DNA of 64,000 bases from Prorocentrum cordatum. Lineage: Eukaryota > Sar > Dinophyceae > Prorocentrales > Prorocentraceae. Where the stretch lies: the NCBI GenBank assembly GCA_963575745.1, contig CAUYUJ010003620.1, positions 1-64,000 of the forward strand, written 5' to 3'. The notes under the pieces were generated by a model, which did no database searches, had not been told where the DNA came from, and was given only the letters and a program-made list of their open reading frames with translations. Both the position numbers and the translations under genes were made by a program. Shown here piece by piece: positions 9,341-20,553 of this stretch (positions are counted from its first letter, which is position 1; every line of letters starts with the position of its first letter).

Positions 9341-9493
9341 GCGATGCTTAAGAAAACTTAAGCTTTCGGCCAGAGTCTCGATTATTCTTAACGTTTCAAT
9401 GTAAATCTTAAGATTGTCATAGAAATGTTGGGTTTTGATTCAAGTTCTGAGACTATGAATTTCTTAACCCATGATTTCTTAAGCATTTCGCAG
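9341..9493 (+). mobile_element. Introner-like inverted-repeat element
   Basis: A 153-bp AT-rich block. Its left end is GCGATGCTTAAGAAAAC. Its right end on the minus strand, just inside the final AG, is GCGAAATGCTTAAGAAATC. It starts with GC directly after AG (CCTTAG|GCGATG) and ends CAG before G (TTTCGCAG|GGTG). That matches the non-canonical intron boundary rule seen in the genes of this window. Inverted repeats exactly at intron boundaries are the mark of introners, transposon-derived introns reported in dinoflagellates. It immediately precedes the tyrosine-recombinase remnant. Whether it is spliced cannot be seen from DNA. Confidence 0.5.
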
Positions 9494-9564
9494 GGTGTAC
9501 CGAGCCGCGAGCGGGTGGTCAATATCTCACTGCTCTCACATCGCAACACGCCGTTCGGACGCCT

Positions 9565-9870
9565 CACCTCACGCTGGTCAGGTACGAGCGCGAACTACAG
9601 CGGGCACGTGCTGCCGTCGGTCTCCCTGGTTTCGGCGTCAGCCCTCACGTGCTACGGCATCCGGACACTGGCAACGACACCTCCGCAAGCGCGAAACGTT
9701 CGACTTGATTCGCCAGCGTGGGAGGTGGGAGTCACCCGAGTGTCCAGCGGCACGAGAAGCTCTTGTTTGTTGTCGCAGATCAAAAGATTCCTGTCTCTTT
9801 TGTTGGGAGATTGCAGGGTGTTCAAGCAAGGCTTCGGGCTGCAATGGAGGCTCTGTTGCCGCGCGGTTAG
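9565..9870 (+). pseudogene. Frameshifted tyrosine recombinase (integrase-like) remnant
   Basis: Three frames in succession carry consecutive parts of one protein: LTLVRYERELQRARAAVGL then GFGVSPHVLRH; next SGHWQRHLRKRETFDLIRQR then GRWESP; last VQRHEKLLFVVADQKIPVSF and GRLQGVQARLRAAMEAL, ending at a stop at 9868-9870. The HxLRH motif and the RGRWxSP block preceding a conserved (R)Y position are typical of tyrosine recombinases, which cut DNA with a conserved Arg/His set and a tyrosine nucleophile. The Arg/His box is present. The position where the tyrosine should be reads QRHEK, with His. At least two single-base shifts and the missing tyrosine make this an inactive relic of a retroelement-borne recombinase. 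Confidence 0.6.
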
Positions 9871-10844
9871 CATTCCTGAGAATATGTTGATCCCCTTTGG
9901 CCATACCCATACTGCCACCAGACTCACGATGTTGGTAGCTCTTTGGTCAGTTCGCGGCCTCAGGCTGCCTCGCATTTGATTTCTCCGCCTTGAGTCGCGA
10001 GTTCGAGTCAACACAGGTTCACGATCGTGCCAAGTTTCTGTGATCGTGCGTTTCGATCGGCCGTTTATACGTGTTGCCGTGCGACGGCTTGTCCTCAGTA
10101 GACACAAGTAGAAACAGGGGGCTCGACGGGGTGTCCTGCCATTTTTTCTCCTACTTGTGGACGCGTGGGCCTCCCAGCGGCCCTTTAGCAAAACGGCCTC
10201 TCTGGACAAAGCGCTTCAGAGGATGAATCTAATTCTCTTTATGCGTAAATATAGAGATATATGTACATAGAGAGGGAGGGAGGGAGAGAGCGAGGGAAGA
10301 AGTAACAACAAGATAGAGAGAGAGGGGGAGGGAGATTCATAGCAATAGAAAGAGGGAGAGTCTGAGAGAGAGAGAGGCAGGGGAATGCGAGTGAGAAGCA
10401 TATGGAGGCAGAGAGAAGGAGTGAAAAGCAGTAGAGGGGGTGCGGTGCATAGCCCACCACTTTTCCTTTCGCCTTGCAAAAGACAATAGTGTTGCTCGCA
10501 CATCTGTTCTGGTTGCCGACTGCAAATGGTTGCTTTGCGTCCCTCTGCGATATGCGGTTGACGCGTGAGTTTCCAGTATCTTCGGAGGTCCCGCAGTTTT
10601 CGACATGGATCGTTCGTTCAATGCCTTGCCGCCCAACCCCAATTGGCGGAGCCGGGAAGAGCGACATCGCGCTTTTAGGTCGGGGTTCGCTTTGTATGCT
10701 TGCGCGCAGTTGCCCCGCTTATACGCGGGGCCACTAAGGTCGGGCTCGCACGGCGACAAAGCCAACAAGCACGATAACAAAAGTGACAAGCACGGTGGCA
10801 AAGCCGACAAGTGGGGTGGGGAGGACGACGTTGATGGTCGTGAT
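9871..10844. other. Gene-free stretch with GA-rich tract
   Basis: 10245-10440 is an interrupted GAGAGAGGGAGG tract. The remainder shows no exon-like frame, and near 10745-10815 short AAGCCAACAAGCACGATAAC-type repeats lead into the following GAT array. Confidence 0.5.
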
Positions 10845-11011
10845 GATGATGGTGATGATGACGATGAGGAGGAGGAGGAGAAGGATGAGGATGATGATGA
10901 AGATGATGATGACGACGATGACGAGGACGAGGACGAGGATGTTAAGGAGGATGATGATGTTGATGATGACGATGATGATGATGGTGATGATGATGATGAT
11001 GGTGATGCTGG

Positions 11012-11047
<36 letters not shown>

Positions 11048-11048
11048 C

Positions 11049-11080
<32 letters not shown>

Positions 11081-11175
11081 GGATGAGGATGATGATGAGG
11101 AGGAGGAGGATGACGATGAGTATCCAGATGACGATGAGGATTGGGATGAGGATGAGGATAACAAAGAGGATGAGG
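10845..11175. repeat. (GAT)n / (GAGGAT)n array
   Basis: Degenerate GATGAT, GACGAT and GAGGAG triplets. Reading frames translate as poly-Asp/Glu, poly-Met or (minus strand) poly-His/Ser. These are artefacts of the triplet repeat. Confidence 0.95.
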
Positions 11176-11626
11176 GCAGTGTGGCTCGTGTGGCGGCCAA
11201 GGTTCCCGCGAACCTGCGGGTATCACCCTGTTCCAGGGGTGTTTGGGCTGCTGCCTGTTGCTGCGGAGCCCCCTGTGTTGTCAAGACTCGCTCGCGGCAG
11301 GCGCCTGAGGTGGAACGCCGTGGCAAGGGGCATGTTGGCCACACCGTGCTTCAGGGGCAGCAGTGGAGGGGTATAGACTCAGGGGTGGGAGCATCGACCC
11401 CCAATCGCCCATGGATCGCCGATAGCGACCTGATAGCCCACGCCTCCCAGGACCGTAAGGATTCGCTTGCGGGGGCCTATCGCCGATCCATCGGCGATGC
11501 ATCGCCAATTCGAGCTCGACGTGCCCTCTGAGCTGGTCTCCTCCCACGTTCGGGAACTTTTGGTCACAGTTAGCGTGTCGCGCCGCCGGCTTTGATACGC
11601 CGCACTTCGGCGCGACTCGCGAACAA

Positions 11627-11815
11627 TGACGAACGAGCAACACACACCCATACCCATAGGGGGAATGTTGGGAGGAGAACTGGCTATGGGTATGGGTGCG
11701 GGTGGTCGGATCCTGGGGGGTGCTTCCTTTCGATTGGGGGCCCCCATCCGACAACACGCACCCACAGCCCCCTCCGTCCCACCTATGGGTACGGGTGCGT
11801 GCTGTTCGTTCGTCA
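11627..11815. mobile_element. MITE with 5-bp target duplication, family 5
   Basis: 189 bp. The left end is TGACGAACGAGCAACACACA and the right end on the minus strand is TGACGAACGAACAGCACGCA. Both continue CCCRTACCCATAGG, giving inverted repeats of about 34 bp. It is flanked by a perfect direct repeat AACAA (11622-11626 and 11816-11820). The interior contains a second inverted pair around CGGATCCTGGGG and CCCCCATCCGAC. No coding capacity. The superfamily is not clear from a 5-bp duplication alone. Confidence 0.8.
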
Positions 11816-11968
11816 AACAACCTTTCCAGTTCCCGGATGTCAGCGTCCCACCTTTTTCCAGCCTCCCGCCCCGCGGAGCGGAGCGACAGGCCCGCCGCTT
11901 GTGGCGCACAGCGTGTCGCCGGGTCCGCCGCCACGACGCGCCGAGCAAACGTTCCCGACCGTAACGTT

Positions 11969-12134
11969 TGAAGGGGCCCCAGGACACACAAATAAATACA
12001 CACTAATAAATGGATTCCCCTCATTTTCCAATATTTTCTGGGATTTTGTCTTCCCCCCCACTTCCCATATTTTCCCATATTTTCGGGGGAATCGACGATT
12101 TATTGTGTCTGTGTGTGTTTTTTCCCCTCCTGAA
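11969..12134 (-). mobile_element. AAATATGGGAAA dispersed element, copy 5, inverted
   Basis: Reverse-complement copy. It starts GGGGCCCCAGGACACACAAA and ends TGTGTGTTTTTTCCCCTCC. It defines both element borders well because flanks differ from those of the other full copies. Confidence 0.8.
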
Positions 12135-12139
12135 CGTTG

Positions 12140-12290
12140 CCCTTGGAGGCATCTTGGGACCTCTTGGGCCGTCTTCGGGAGGTCCTGGCCCCTCTGACGC
12201 TTCCGGAGGCCGTCTTGAGAGCCTCTCTGGGCCATCTTGTTGCCCTCGCCGCCTTGGGGCCCTTCTGCCAGGCCCCTTTGGGGCTGGATT
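12140..12290 (+). repeat. TTGGGCCGTCTTGG degenerate repeat, block 1
   Basis: CTTGGGACCTCTTGGGCCGT and variants repeated every 20-25 bases. The same degenerate motif forms much longer blocks at 34715-34880, 35125-35880 and 37195-37790 and, in the opposite sense (CCCAAGAGGGCC), at 51310-51740, 58800-58945 and 61365-61500. Its role is unknown. It is one of the commonest low-grade repeats in this window. Confidence 0.7.
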
Positions 12291-12509
12291 GGCGTTATCG
12301 TAGAGGCATGCTGGGTCATCTTGGGCGGTCGCGCACCCGAACAAGTAAGAACCTAAGTCCTTCAACAACCAACAGACAATCAGTGGTGCTGGCCTCCTCG
12401 GGCTCTGCTGGAGGGCCCTGGCGGTCCACTTCGCACGTCGGCGTCCGGTGCGCCGCGCCCTGCGGCGGCGCACTTCCGTACCATGCGAGCCAGCACGCCC
12501 CGCGGCTGA

Positions 12510-12805
12510 GGGAGGGTGGGAGGAAGGGGAGGAAGAGGAGTGAGAGAGGGAGGAGTGAGGAGGGAGAGAGGTAGGAGTGAGAGAGGGAGGAGGGCGAGAG
12601 GGAGGAGAGGGAGGAGAGGGAGGAGGGCGAGGGGGAGGAGAGGGAGAGAGGGAGGAGAGGGAGAGAGGGAGGAGAGGGAGAGAGGGAGGAGAGGGAGAGA
12701 GGGAGGAGAGGGAGAGAGGGAGGAGAGGGAGGGGCGGCCGGGGAGAGGGGGAGGGAGGGAGAGAGAGGGGGAGGAGGGAGCGAGGGCGGAGGGCGAAGGG
12801 AGGGA
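12510..12805. repeat. GGGAGAGAGGGAGGA minisatellite
   Basis: Purine-only tandem units of about 15 bp (GGAGAGGGAGAGAGG). Every frame is open on both strands, so the long charged open frames here are not evidence of a gene. Confidence 0.9.
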
Positions 12806-12966
12806 GGTGCACCTCACTGCTCACCTGGTGCAGGGGGGGCACGCCGGGCCTCCGCGCCGCTGGCGCGCACGGCGGGCGCCAGCAGCAGCACGGCGGCCCG
12901 GCGGGGGCAGTGCCCGCGCCCGACGCGGGCACGGCCTCGCCGTGAGCTCCGCCTGTCGGCAGCGCC

Positions 12967-13095
12967 CTGGCATCGCTCGGACGTGTGCATTTCTTCTCGG
13001 CGAGAACCACTGAGGACGATCCTGGACCATCGAGCAAACAACAAAAAAACACGCACGAAACCGAAACAATGCACGGGACATGGACGTCCGAGCGG
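12967..13095 (+). repeat. Dispersed repeat pair, copy 1
   Basis: Shares GGCATCGCTCGGACGTGTGC, GGCGAG, AAACACGCACGAAACC and ATGGACGTCCGA with 40940-41090 over about 130 bp, at roughly four in five bases. Origin unknown. Confidence 0.6.
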
Positions 13096-13811
13096 TGGCG
13101 AGGCGCACCCCCTCTCGCGGCCCCTGGCAAGGGCTGGCTGCGGGCCTCCGGAGCCCCCGCCGCGGAGGCTTCTGGCGGCAGACACGCCCGGGGGCAGATC
13201 ACGAAGTCGGGGGTTTGGCCTCGCAGGAGCAAGAGAGGCACCGACTCCGCCATCCGTCCCTCGTTTCCGCCCTGGACCTCCTGGGAGGCCCTCGTCGCCT
13301 CGTCGCCACGGCCGGATCCGCCTCGACGTTCTGGTCAGTACGCACCCCAGGGGAGGTCTGGGGAGCAGCGGTAGCGAAGTCTTCTGGTCTCCGCACGGCT
13401 GGTCGCGAGGCCACGAAGAGCCCCCCGCCAGAGGGGTGGGGGACTCTTCGTTGGCGGGGTGGAGATTACAGAGGCCCTACCAGACGGCCCAGTTGCGTTT
13501 TCGCATGCCCCGGGCACGATGGCGGACAATATGGGATTCGACAGCACCTTGGTTCAGAGAGTACGGATCTATCCGCCCAAGTGGGGCGGGGGGGCACGCG
13601 TGCCATGCTTCGGAGGGGGCGTCTTGGCCTGGATGCCCACGCATTATCTGGTATCGGAGCTCGGGGGGTGAAACCGAAATTACGCATGAGGTGCCCCAAC
13701 TAGAAAACCGTTTTGTTTTGTTTGTGCCGCGCGTGCGGGCGAGGCGAGGCGAAGTTGCGCGAGTCCTTACTCCAGATGTGGCCCGTTAGCCTTCGGCCTC
13801 GGTGTGAAAGT
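13096..13811. other. GC-rich stretch without a supported gene
   Basis: Long frames on both strands and some coding-like composition near 13180-13480 and 13500-13670, but no consistent splice sites and no family I recognise. Confidence 0.35.
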
Positions 13812-14052
13812 TGTCCCGATGGCCGTCCCGATGTTCGTCCCGATGGTTGTCCCGATGATCGTCCCGACGATTGTCCCGATAATTGTCCCGACGGTTGTCC
13901 CGATGGTCATTCCGATGGATGTCCCGATTGATGCCCGATGGATGTCCCGATGGTTGTCCCCAGGTTGTCCTCATGGTTGTTCCGATGGTTGTTCCGATGG
14001 TTGTCCCGATGCTTGTTTCGATAGTTGTCTCGATGATTGTCCCGATGGTGTT
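13812..14052 (+). repeat. GTCCCGATGGTT minisatellite
   Basis: About twenty degenerate 12-bp units (GTCCCGATGGTT, GTCCCGATGATC). Because 12 is a multiple of three the frames stay open and give (CPDGCPDD)-like strings. The unit recurs inside the GAT array at 24500-25200 as GGTGTCCCGATGATG. Confidence 0.9.
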
Positions 14053-17000
14053 GCCAGACCACAATGTAGCAAATAAGCGTGTTCTGCGGGGCCAACTATC
14101 AGAAATATGAACTCTACGAGGCCATAATAGTGCCAACAATAATGTGTTGCCAAGCCATACTGACATAATACTACGCTTTGCGAGGTTATACGATGGAACA
14201 TGCGCCCCGCGGGGCAGCACCACTTGTTTTCTCAATGCGCCTTGCGGAGCAAACAACTATATCTAGTTAAAGTGGCCTCCAGGACAAACCAATGGGGACA
14301 TCTGCAACAGGAGCAGGATATACGACACGTGTCCGTATACACATATGAACCAATTGACGCCTAGACAGTCTAGCAACGTGTGTATACGTATTAGCAGGCT
14401 GTACAACATACAGGTAGTGGCAGACAAATGGATACACAGAGCCATGCTGATGTCTCGATGTGTGCCCACTTGTGAGCTGAATGGCGCGCCCAATGCGCAC
14501 GAAAGACGATGTCACACCTCTCTCCCAAACTTCTCACCCGACGGGTGGTCTTACAGTGGAGGCCCATGCCAAGAAGCACCCTGCTTGCCTCGAGGGTGCC
14601 CTTGGTTTCTTGGGTTTCGATGGGTTTGCTATGGGAAGCGTGGCGTCCCCACACCAAAAGTTTATGGACGTCCTGGGGTCTCAGGGTTGGGTTTCTTGTG
14701 GAAGGTTTCCTGTGGTTGAGCTCCTACTGTATCGGCAATGAGCTCCAGGCTCGGAATGGATCCACGAGAGCAGCTTTGGCAAGTCTTGGAGATCTCCCGA
14801 TGGCATGCCGACTCTTTGATCTCTGTGTGTGTCTGAGAGGCGGTGGCGTGTCTGGAAGGGCGGGGGGGATCCGGTGCATCGGAGGGGGCAGCCTCGTGAC
14901 AGCAACAGCGTGCCCAGTGTGAGACGGCGTCTCAGGGCAAGGCATTTCACGCGCCTTCGCCTCCCCCCCAGAGCGTCGAGAGATATCTACGCCGTGTGCG
15001 CGGCTCGCGAGAAACCAAGAGCTTCGTAGAGGCCTACCATCAGGCGCATCTTTAAGCAGACACCCTCGCGGAATCGTCTGGATGAGCGCGAGGTATCCAC
15101 GAGGGTCTTCTTGTTGTTTTGGTGAAGTTTCAACGCGCTTCTCTTTGGATTCGCTGGCAGAGCTCTGGAGCAGAGCTCCCGAGCGGAAATTATGTGCCGA
15201 TTCGATTCGGTCTGGGGATATGTTGAGAGGGCCGTGTCGCACATTTTGAGGACCCATAGCTTCTCACACACATCACTCACGCTTTCCTTGGCAGGAAGGG
15301 CACTTAAGCCACGTGCAGCGTGGATATGCTGGGTAGCGATTTGTTTGGAGGGTTGCTTGTTTTGGAAGTATCACAGCCAGGAGAAGACATCGGCGATACA
15401 TCGGTGTTGGACCATGTGTGTACAACAGTCGGCTAGTCACAAGGCTGTCTTGGAATGACATCTCATAAGGATTATCTGAGGGTGCTCTAGGATTGCGTAG
15501 ATACTATGTGAGGTAACATGTTTGCCAGCAGTTCGCAGTACGACGAGGTGCGCGCTTCAGTAGTACACATCATGACTGGCTGAACGTTTGGGGAGGTCTT
15601 CCGAAGATCAGTATTTCCTTGCGGATGGGAAGGGCTGGGAAGGGCGGGGATTTGCGTCGGGCTAACCATGCGTGCAAACCAGATCAGCATCAGTGTTTTG
15701 GATACGTGGGACAGGACGCGGTTTTGTGCTGCGTTGCTTCAGCTGGTTCAGTGGGCAGTTGTCTGCTTAGCGCATGTTCCAGGGATGTGCGCTTAGTTTT
15801 CACAGGGCACATGGCGTCTGGGAGTGCGTGGCTGATCATCATATGTTGTGCGCGGCATTGTTTCGAGTGTCGCCATTCTGTTTGGGATCGCGTGCAGATG
15901 GGTATCAAAATTGGCCGCTTCTTCAAGAGCGCGTTGTTCGGGCTCCCGCGAATGCTGAAGTGAACTGTCACATCCAGCGGCCTTGGGCCTATCCTGGGGG
16001 GTCTCAGGGGCCTCATCAGGGGTGGGGCCCGGCGGGCTCCCAGCCAAGACGTGCGATGCCGTGATTCTTTCGAAGCGGAATTCCCGGAAGCCCCGACCCT
16101 TTCCCCAGTTCCAGTTTCTCATCCCGAGCTGTTTTTGCAACGGTGCCGGGACCTGGCGAGGACCCGCGGAGGCCGAACAATTGCCAAACAATGTCCCATT
16201 GTGTTTGTTTCCGCAGCGCAAACGTGTCCGGGGGGGGCCCATCCTAGGGGGTCTCCAGCGGACCTTCAGGGGGCCTCTTGGTTTCTCGAGGGGGTCGTCC
16301 CGTCGGATGGGCAAGGCCTCGTGCGCTTGGCCGTGCGCTCCCCCTGCAAGACAAGAAGCGTTGGACACGCTTTGTCTGATTTGTTGTTGGTGCCCAGAGA
16401 GGTCACGCGCAGCACTTGGGGAAGGAAGAGCCCACCGTAATGTTCTGTCAATTTGTGGCCTCGGTTTTTATGGCACCTTGATCGCTGTGCTCCTCGCAGC
16501 CGAATTAGCCATGGGGCACTCCACAAACAGTGACGGATATGGCAGAGAATGGGAATCGCGTTGACAGAAAAGATGCATGCGATTTTTGTTGTTTTTTTTT
16601 TTTCTCTCTCTCTCTCTCTCTCTATCCGTCTTGCATTGATCAGATTACATGTCGAACGACGCTGGCCAGCAATGTGCATAGGGACGTATCGGTGGATAGG
16701 TAATGGACTACAAGGGCGAGAATTCGGATCAACTCTCTGTGAAGATTGGTGATATGGTCACGACTCTGATTCTACTGCTGATGTGATCTCTTCAAGGCTT
16801 TCAAGTTGAATGATGTTTGGGTGACGCATCCATATGTAGTGTTTTCCACTTCTTCCCACTCAGTCGACGAGGAGGCGTGTGCCATTCAATCTGAGCCGCG
16901 ATCCCGTTGTGTACCACTCTTTCCCGTCACCGCGCTTGAGAACATGGCATGGGGAGGCCCAAGAGATGGAGTTTCTGCGGTGGGAAAGGTATATGTAAAG

Positions 17001-17219
17001 TGCTGCATTCGTTGCCAATCCGTGTAGGGTCGGCCTCAGTTCGTAACGAGACGGTATCTCGTGGTTGCTCGGGAATGCTTGGACCCGCGTCTCGACCCAG
17101 CGTCAGGATACCTCGCCTCTCTGCCCCTGTCTGCTGTCTCAAGTTTCCGAGTGCGTGCCAATATTCTTCGTGGGGGAGGACCGAATGTGTTGAAGGATGT
17201 ACGATCGAAAGAGCCGGGT
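14053..17219. other. Long gene-free stretch, little recognisable content
   Basis: Balanced composition. I see a 10-bp inverted repeat CGTATACACA / TGTGTATACG near 14332 and 14378 and a CT-dinucleotide run at 16597-16623. Open frames of about 190 codons overlap on opposite strands at 15793-16564. The minus-strand one (16368-15793) ends in a charged coding-like segment, but no splice context or family supports it. Confidence 0.4.
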
Positions 17220-17540
17220 GTGACTACCCATAGATTGCACCGCATAAGCTGCATCACATAGGGTGCACAGCATATATTGCCAGGCATAGGTGGCACCACA
17301 TCGGGTGCCCAACATCGGGTGCACCACACAGATTGCACCATGCAGATTGCACCACATAGCTTGCACAACATATATTGGTCAGCGCAGATTGCACCACGTG
17401 GATTGCATAACAGGTTTTGCTCCACAAAATGGGCGGCATGCGTTGCACCACGTAGATTGCAGTTCATACATTGCATTTCGTAGATGTCACCACATAGTTT
17501 GCAACACGTAGATTGCACAACATAGATTCCACAACAATTG
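17220..17540 (+). repeat. GATTGCACCACATA minisatellite, block 1
   Basis: Degenerate units of 14-17 bp (AGATTGCACCACATAG, TTGCACAACATA). A second block is at 19985-20140. Both blocks are joined to one copy of a duplicated segment (17545-17830 and 19590-19970), before it in one case and after it in the other. Confidence 0.8.
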
Positions 17541-17544
17541 AATC

Positions 17545-17830
17545 ACCGACACGTGGAAACCATCATCGTCATCGGCGTGATCAGCATCGGCGCCGTCATT
17601 GGCCTTGCCGTCGTCATTGTCGTCGTCGTGGTCATCAGCATCGCTACTATCATCATCGCGTCTGCCGTTGTCGACGCCATCATGATATCGCGCCCGCCCG
17701 AGGCGCGCCTGCGCTTGCTAGCGCGGCCGCCGCGATGCGCAAGCCAGCGCCAAGCAGTCATCGCAATAGCCGCCGCAAGGGTTTCGCAAACCAAGTTTCG
17801 GTAGGGTGGATGGGGTGATTGCGCGAGCAG
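17545..17830 (+). repeat. Duplicated 300-bp segment, copy 1
   Basis: GTCATCGGCGTGATCAGCAT, GGCGCCGTC, AAGCAGTCATCGCAATAGCC, AAGTTTCGGTAGGGTGG and GGGGTGATTGCGCGAGCAG occur in the same order at 19590-19970. The copies have diverged by insertions in the middle. No coding support. Confidence 0.7.
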
Positions 17831-18224
17831 AGGAGTTGGCAACCACTGCGGACAAACATATAAGCCGCTTTTTTATTTTGTAGCAACAAATAGATACTCC
17901 CCCCCCGGGATTATCCGCTCTACTTTACGTGTTGCAAGTTGCGAATGATTGTGCCCATCGTCCATCCTAAATAGGAATTGATACCATCCTTGCCCAGACG
18001 GTATCGAACCCCTCCGCCATCCATTGCAAAAAATAGTATGCGCGCGCACCCGTTGATCAAACATCATCATTTTCAACAACCCTTGGTAACAAAAGCGGGA
18101 CGAAGTGCACACGCGCGCGTCGTCGCGCGCGCATGCCGAAATCCATTTCGAAAATTTCAGGTTTCGCAGAGAGTTCAAATCGAGTGTCACAAAGAAACAT
18201 CATTCGGTTCCCCAGCACGGATTC

Positions 18225-18870
18225 TTTTTTCCCAACTATTTTGTGGTGTTGGGTCTTGGTGTTGAAAAGACAGCGCTCCGCGTCACCACACCTCACCTCC
18301 CGCTGCCCCCTCCCTCCTCCCCCGCATCCCTCATCCCATCCGCTTCGTCGTCGTCCTCGTCATCATCACCATCGCCATCATCATCGCCATCGTCATGATC
18401 CACATCATCATGATCATCACCATCGCCATCGTCAGCGCCGCGCCCCTCACACGGTTCGTGGCATCACAGGGAGTTCCACCGAAGGCCAAAGTGGCAGCGG
18501 TTGCATGCGTCACCGCCGCCGCATTCTGGCGCATCTTTCACACGGTTCGTGGCCACATAGGGAGCTCCACCGAAGGCCTCAGCGGGAGCGTCCGCATGGC
18601 ACCGCCGCCCCATTTCGGCACACCCCTCACACGATTCGCGGCCCCATAGGGAGCTCCACCGAAAGCCCCAGCGGGAGCGTCCGCATGGCACCGCCGCCCT
18701 ATCTCGGCACACCCTTCACACGGTTCGTGGCCCCATAGGGAGCGGGAGCTTCACCGAAGACCTTCGTGGGGGCGTCCGCATGGCATTGCTGCTCCATTTC
18801 GGAGCACCCCTTCACTCGGTTCGTGGCCCCATGGGGAGCTCCACCGAAGACCCCAGCGGTAGCGTCCACA
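18225..18870 (-). mobile_element. Modular composite element, copy 4 (inverted, truncated)
   Basis: Read on the minus strand, the right-hand module matches the tail of the three other copies: GACAGCGCT region, TTGGTGTTGGG-type box, then AGTTGGGAAAAAAG. It is preceded by a GAT/ATG array (18345-18435) and by 75-78 bp units containing GGTGGAGCTCCCTATG and GGGCCACGAA-type boxes (18440-18870). The head module GGACCCAACCAT is not present at the far end, so the copy is truncated there or too diverged to see. Confidence 0.6.
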
Positions 18871-19589
18871 TGGCACGGACGCACGGGCCGCGCACGGTGT
18901 TCGGGCGAAACCAAGAATGTTCCCCGCTCGCCCGCGTCAGCTTTTCTTCCCCTCATGCACGCCGCAATCCTTTTTGCTGCCCACCTCCTTCATCTCGTCT
19001 CCCTCGCGGTATCCGTAGCAGCATATGCTTGGGTCTTTTGCCAGGCTATAGTTTAGTTCTTGCCTTTTGTAAAACATTATTGTTTAAAAAACGAGCGGAA
19101 CACCATAGGTTGTTCAACATTTCCACAACATGCTACCAAACGGGCTGCGCTCGCATGTCGAGCATCGTTGGAACGCCGTTGCGCGCGTGCTGTCGCGAGA
19201 ATCCTTGGCAACAGATGAGACGGAGTGCGCATGTGCGCGTCGTCGGGCGCGCATTCCGAAATCAGTCAGGAACTTGTAGGTTTCCTAAGGATTTCAACAC
19301 CGAGCGTCCCGAAACCACATTACAAAAATGCGTATGGCTTCGCAACAACAGTTTTCAAAAACACCTGCGCTCGCGCTCTTGCGAATCCGTCAGAAAACCA
19401 TAGGTTTCTCAACATTGTTGTGGAATTATGTCAAACGGGCCTCTCGCGCCGCATGCCGAAATCATTCGAACGCCCCTGATCGCGTGCTGAGTGGGGGGGG
19501 GGCACAATCCGTGTCAAATAGTACCATGCGGGACACTCGCGCGTCGGCCGCGCGCGCATGTCGAATTCCTTCCAAAACCTTCACCACCG
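18871..19589. other. Gene-free stretch with locally duplicated segments
   Basis: 19130-19290 resembles 18060-18200: both carry an AAYCCTTGGYAACA phrase, GTGCGCACGCGCGTCGTCGC-like sequence, CGAAATC and RGGTTTC. The phrase ACTCGCGCGTCGGCCGCGCG near 19525 is a third partial copy. No coding support. Confidence 0.45.
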
Positions 19590-20140
19590 ACGGTGGGGAC
19601 GCCGTCATCGTCGTCGGCGTGATCAACATCGGCGCCGTCGCCGACCGAGCCGTCGTCGTTGTCAGCATATCGTCGCCAGCATCGCTACGATCATCATCGT
19701 GTTCATCGTGTCGACATGGCAACAAGTCGCCGACTCGCACTGAAGTGCCCGTTGGGACGTGCCCAGCGGCCAGCGCCAACGCCGCCGGCTCGGTCGCGCC
19801 AAACAAGCTGGCCGCTGCGCGCGCGAGCATGCGCTGGCTGGCGCAGCCGCAGAGCTGCACCAGCCAACACCAAGCAGTCATGGCAGTCGCCGCCGCTCGT
19901 ATGTTGCAAGACAAGTTGCGGGTAGGTGGGTGGGGAGGGGTGATTGCGCGAGCAGTGGAGTTGACAATTGCGAGTTCCACAAGTGAGTTGCACCACGTGG
20001 ATCGCACCACATATACTGCACCACATAGCGTGTAACATATGAATTGAACCGCGCGGGGTGCACCAAATGGTCTGCGCAACGTATGTTGCTCCACATAGAG
20101 AGCTCAACGGATATTGTGCCACGTAGATTTTACCACGCAC
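19590..20140 (+). repeat. Duplicated segment copy 2 plus GATTGCACCACATA block 2
   Basis: 19590-19970 matches 17545-17830, with an extra insert around 19700-19800. From about 19985 to 20140 the TTGCACCACATA-type minisatellite follows it. Confidence 0.7.
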
Positions 20141-20553
20141 AGTGCTATAAACATTGTTTTTTTCCGGCGAAGTGCAAGAGAACGAAGGGACAATTATTAT
20201 GATATCTTGCGCTTTCTTTTCCCAGCAGGTCAAGCAGCTGGACAGCGACGCCACCGGCTGGGTCTGGGCAGAGAAGGATGTTGTTTTGTTCGGTTTTGAC
20301 TCGGGTTCGGCGCGGGACGGACCACAGCTCCCCGTGGGTGCGTTTTGCTGATAGTAGCGCGCTCGGGTAGGGTGGGGCATTAGGGGGAAGCCCCCCAGCA
20401 CCGACTCGGCGCGCCCGGACAGTCTTCACATTGTCGGTTGCGCCTCGCCGAGTGTTGCAGGGGTGTGCCGTGTGTCCAGCGATGATGTAGTTCTGGTATG
20501 GTTTCGGGCTGCGCACAGACCGCTCCCGCATGTAGTGTTTTCTGGCCTCGGGT

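Noticed and set aside
13500-13670. Possible upstream part of a tyrosine recombinase (GTMADNMGFDSTL)
   Set aside because: The resemblance is a few residues only and no catalytic box follows.
15793-16564. Overlapping open frames of about 190 codons on both strands
   Set aside because: Opposite-strand overlap and no supporting boundaries; at this base composition such frames arise by chance.
17990-18020. B-box-like GGTTCGATACC on the minus strand
   Set aside because: No matching acceptor, D or anticodon arms within the expected distance.
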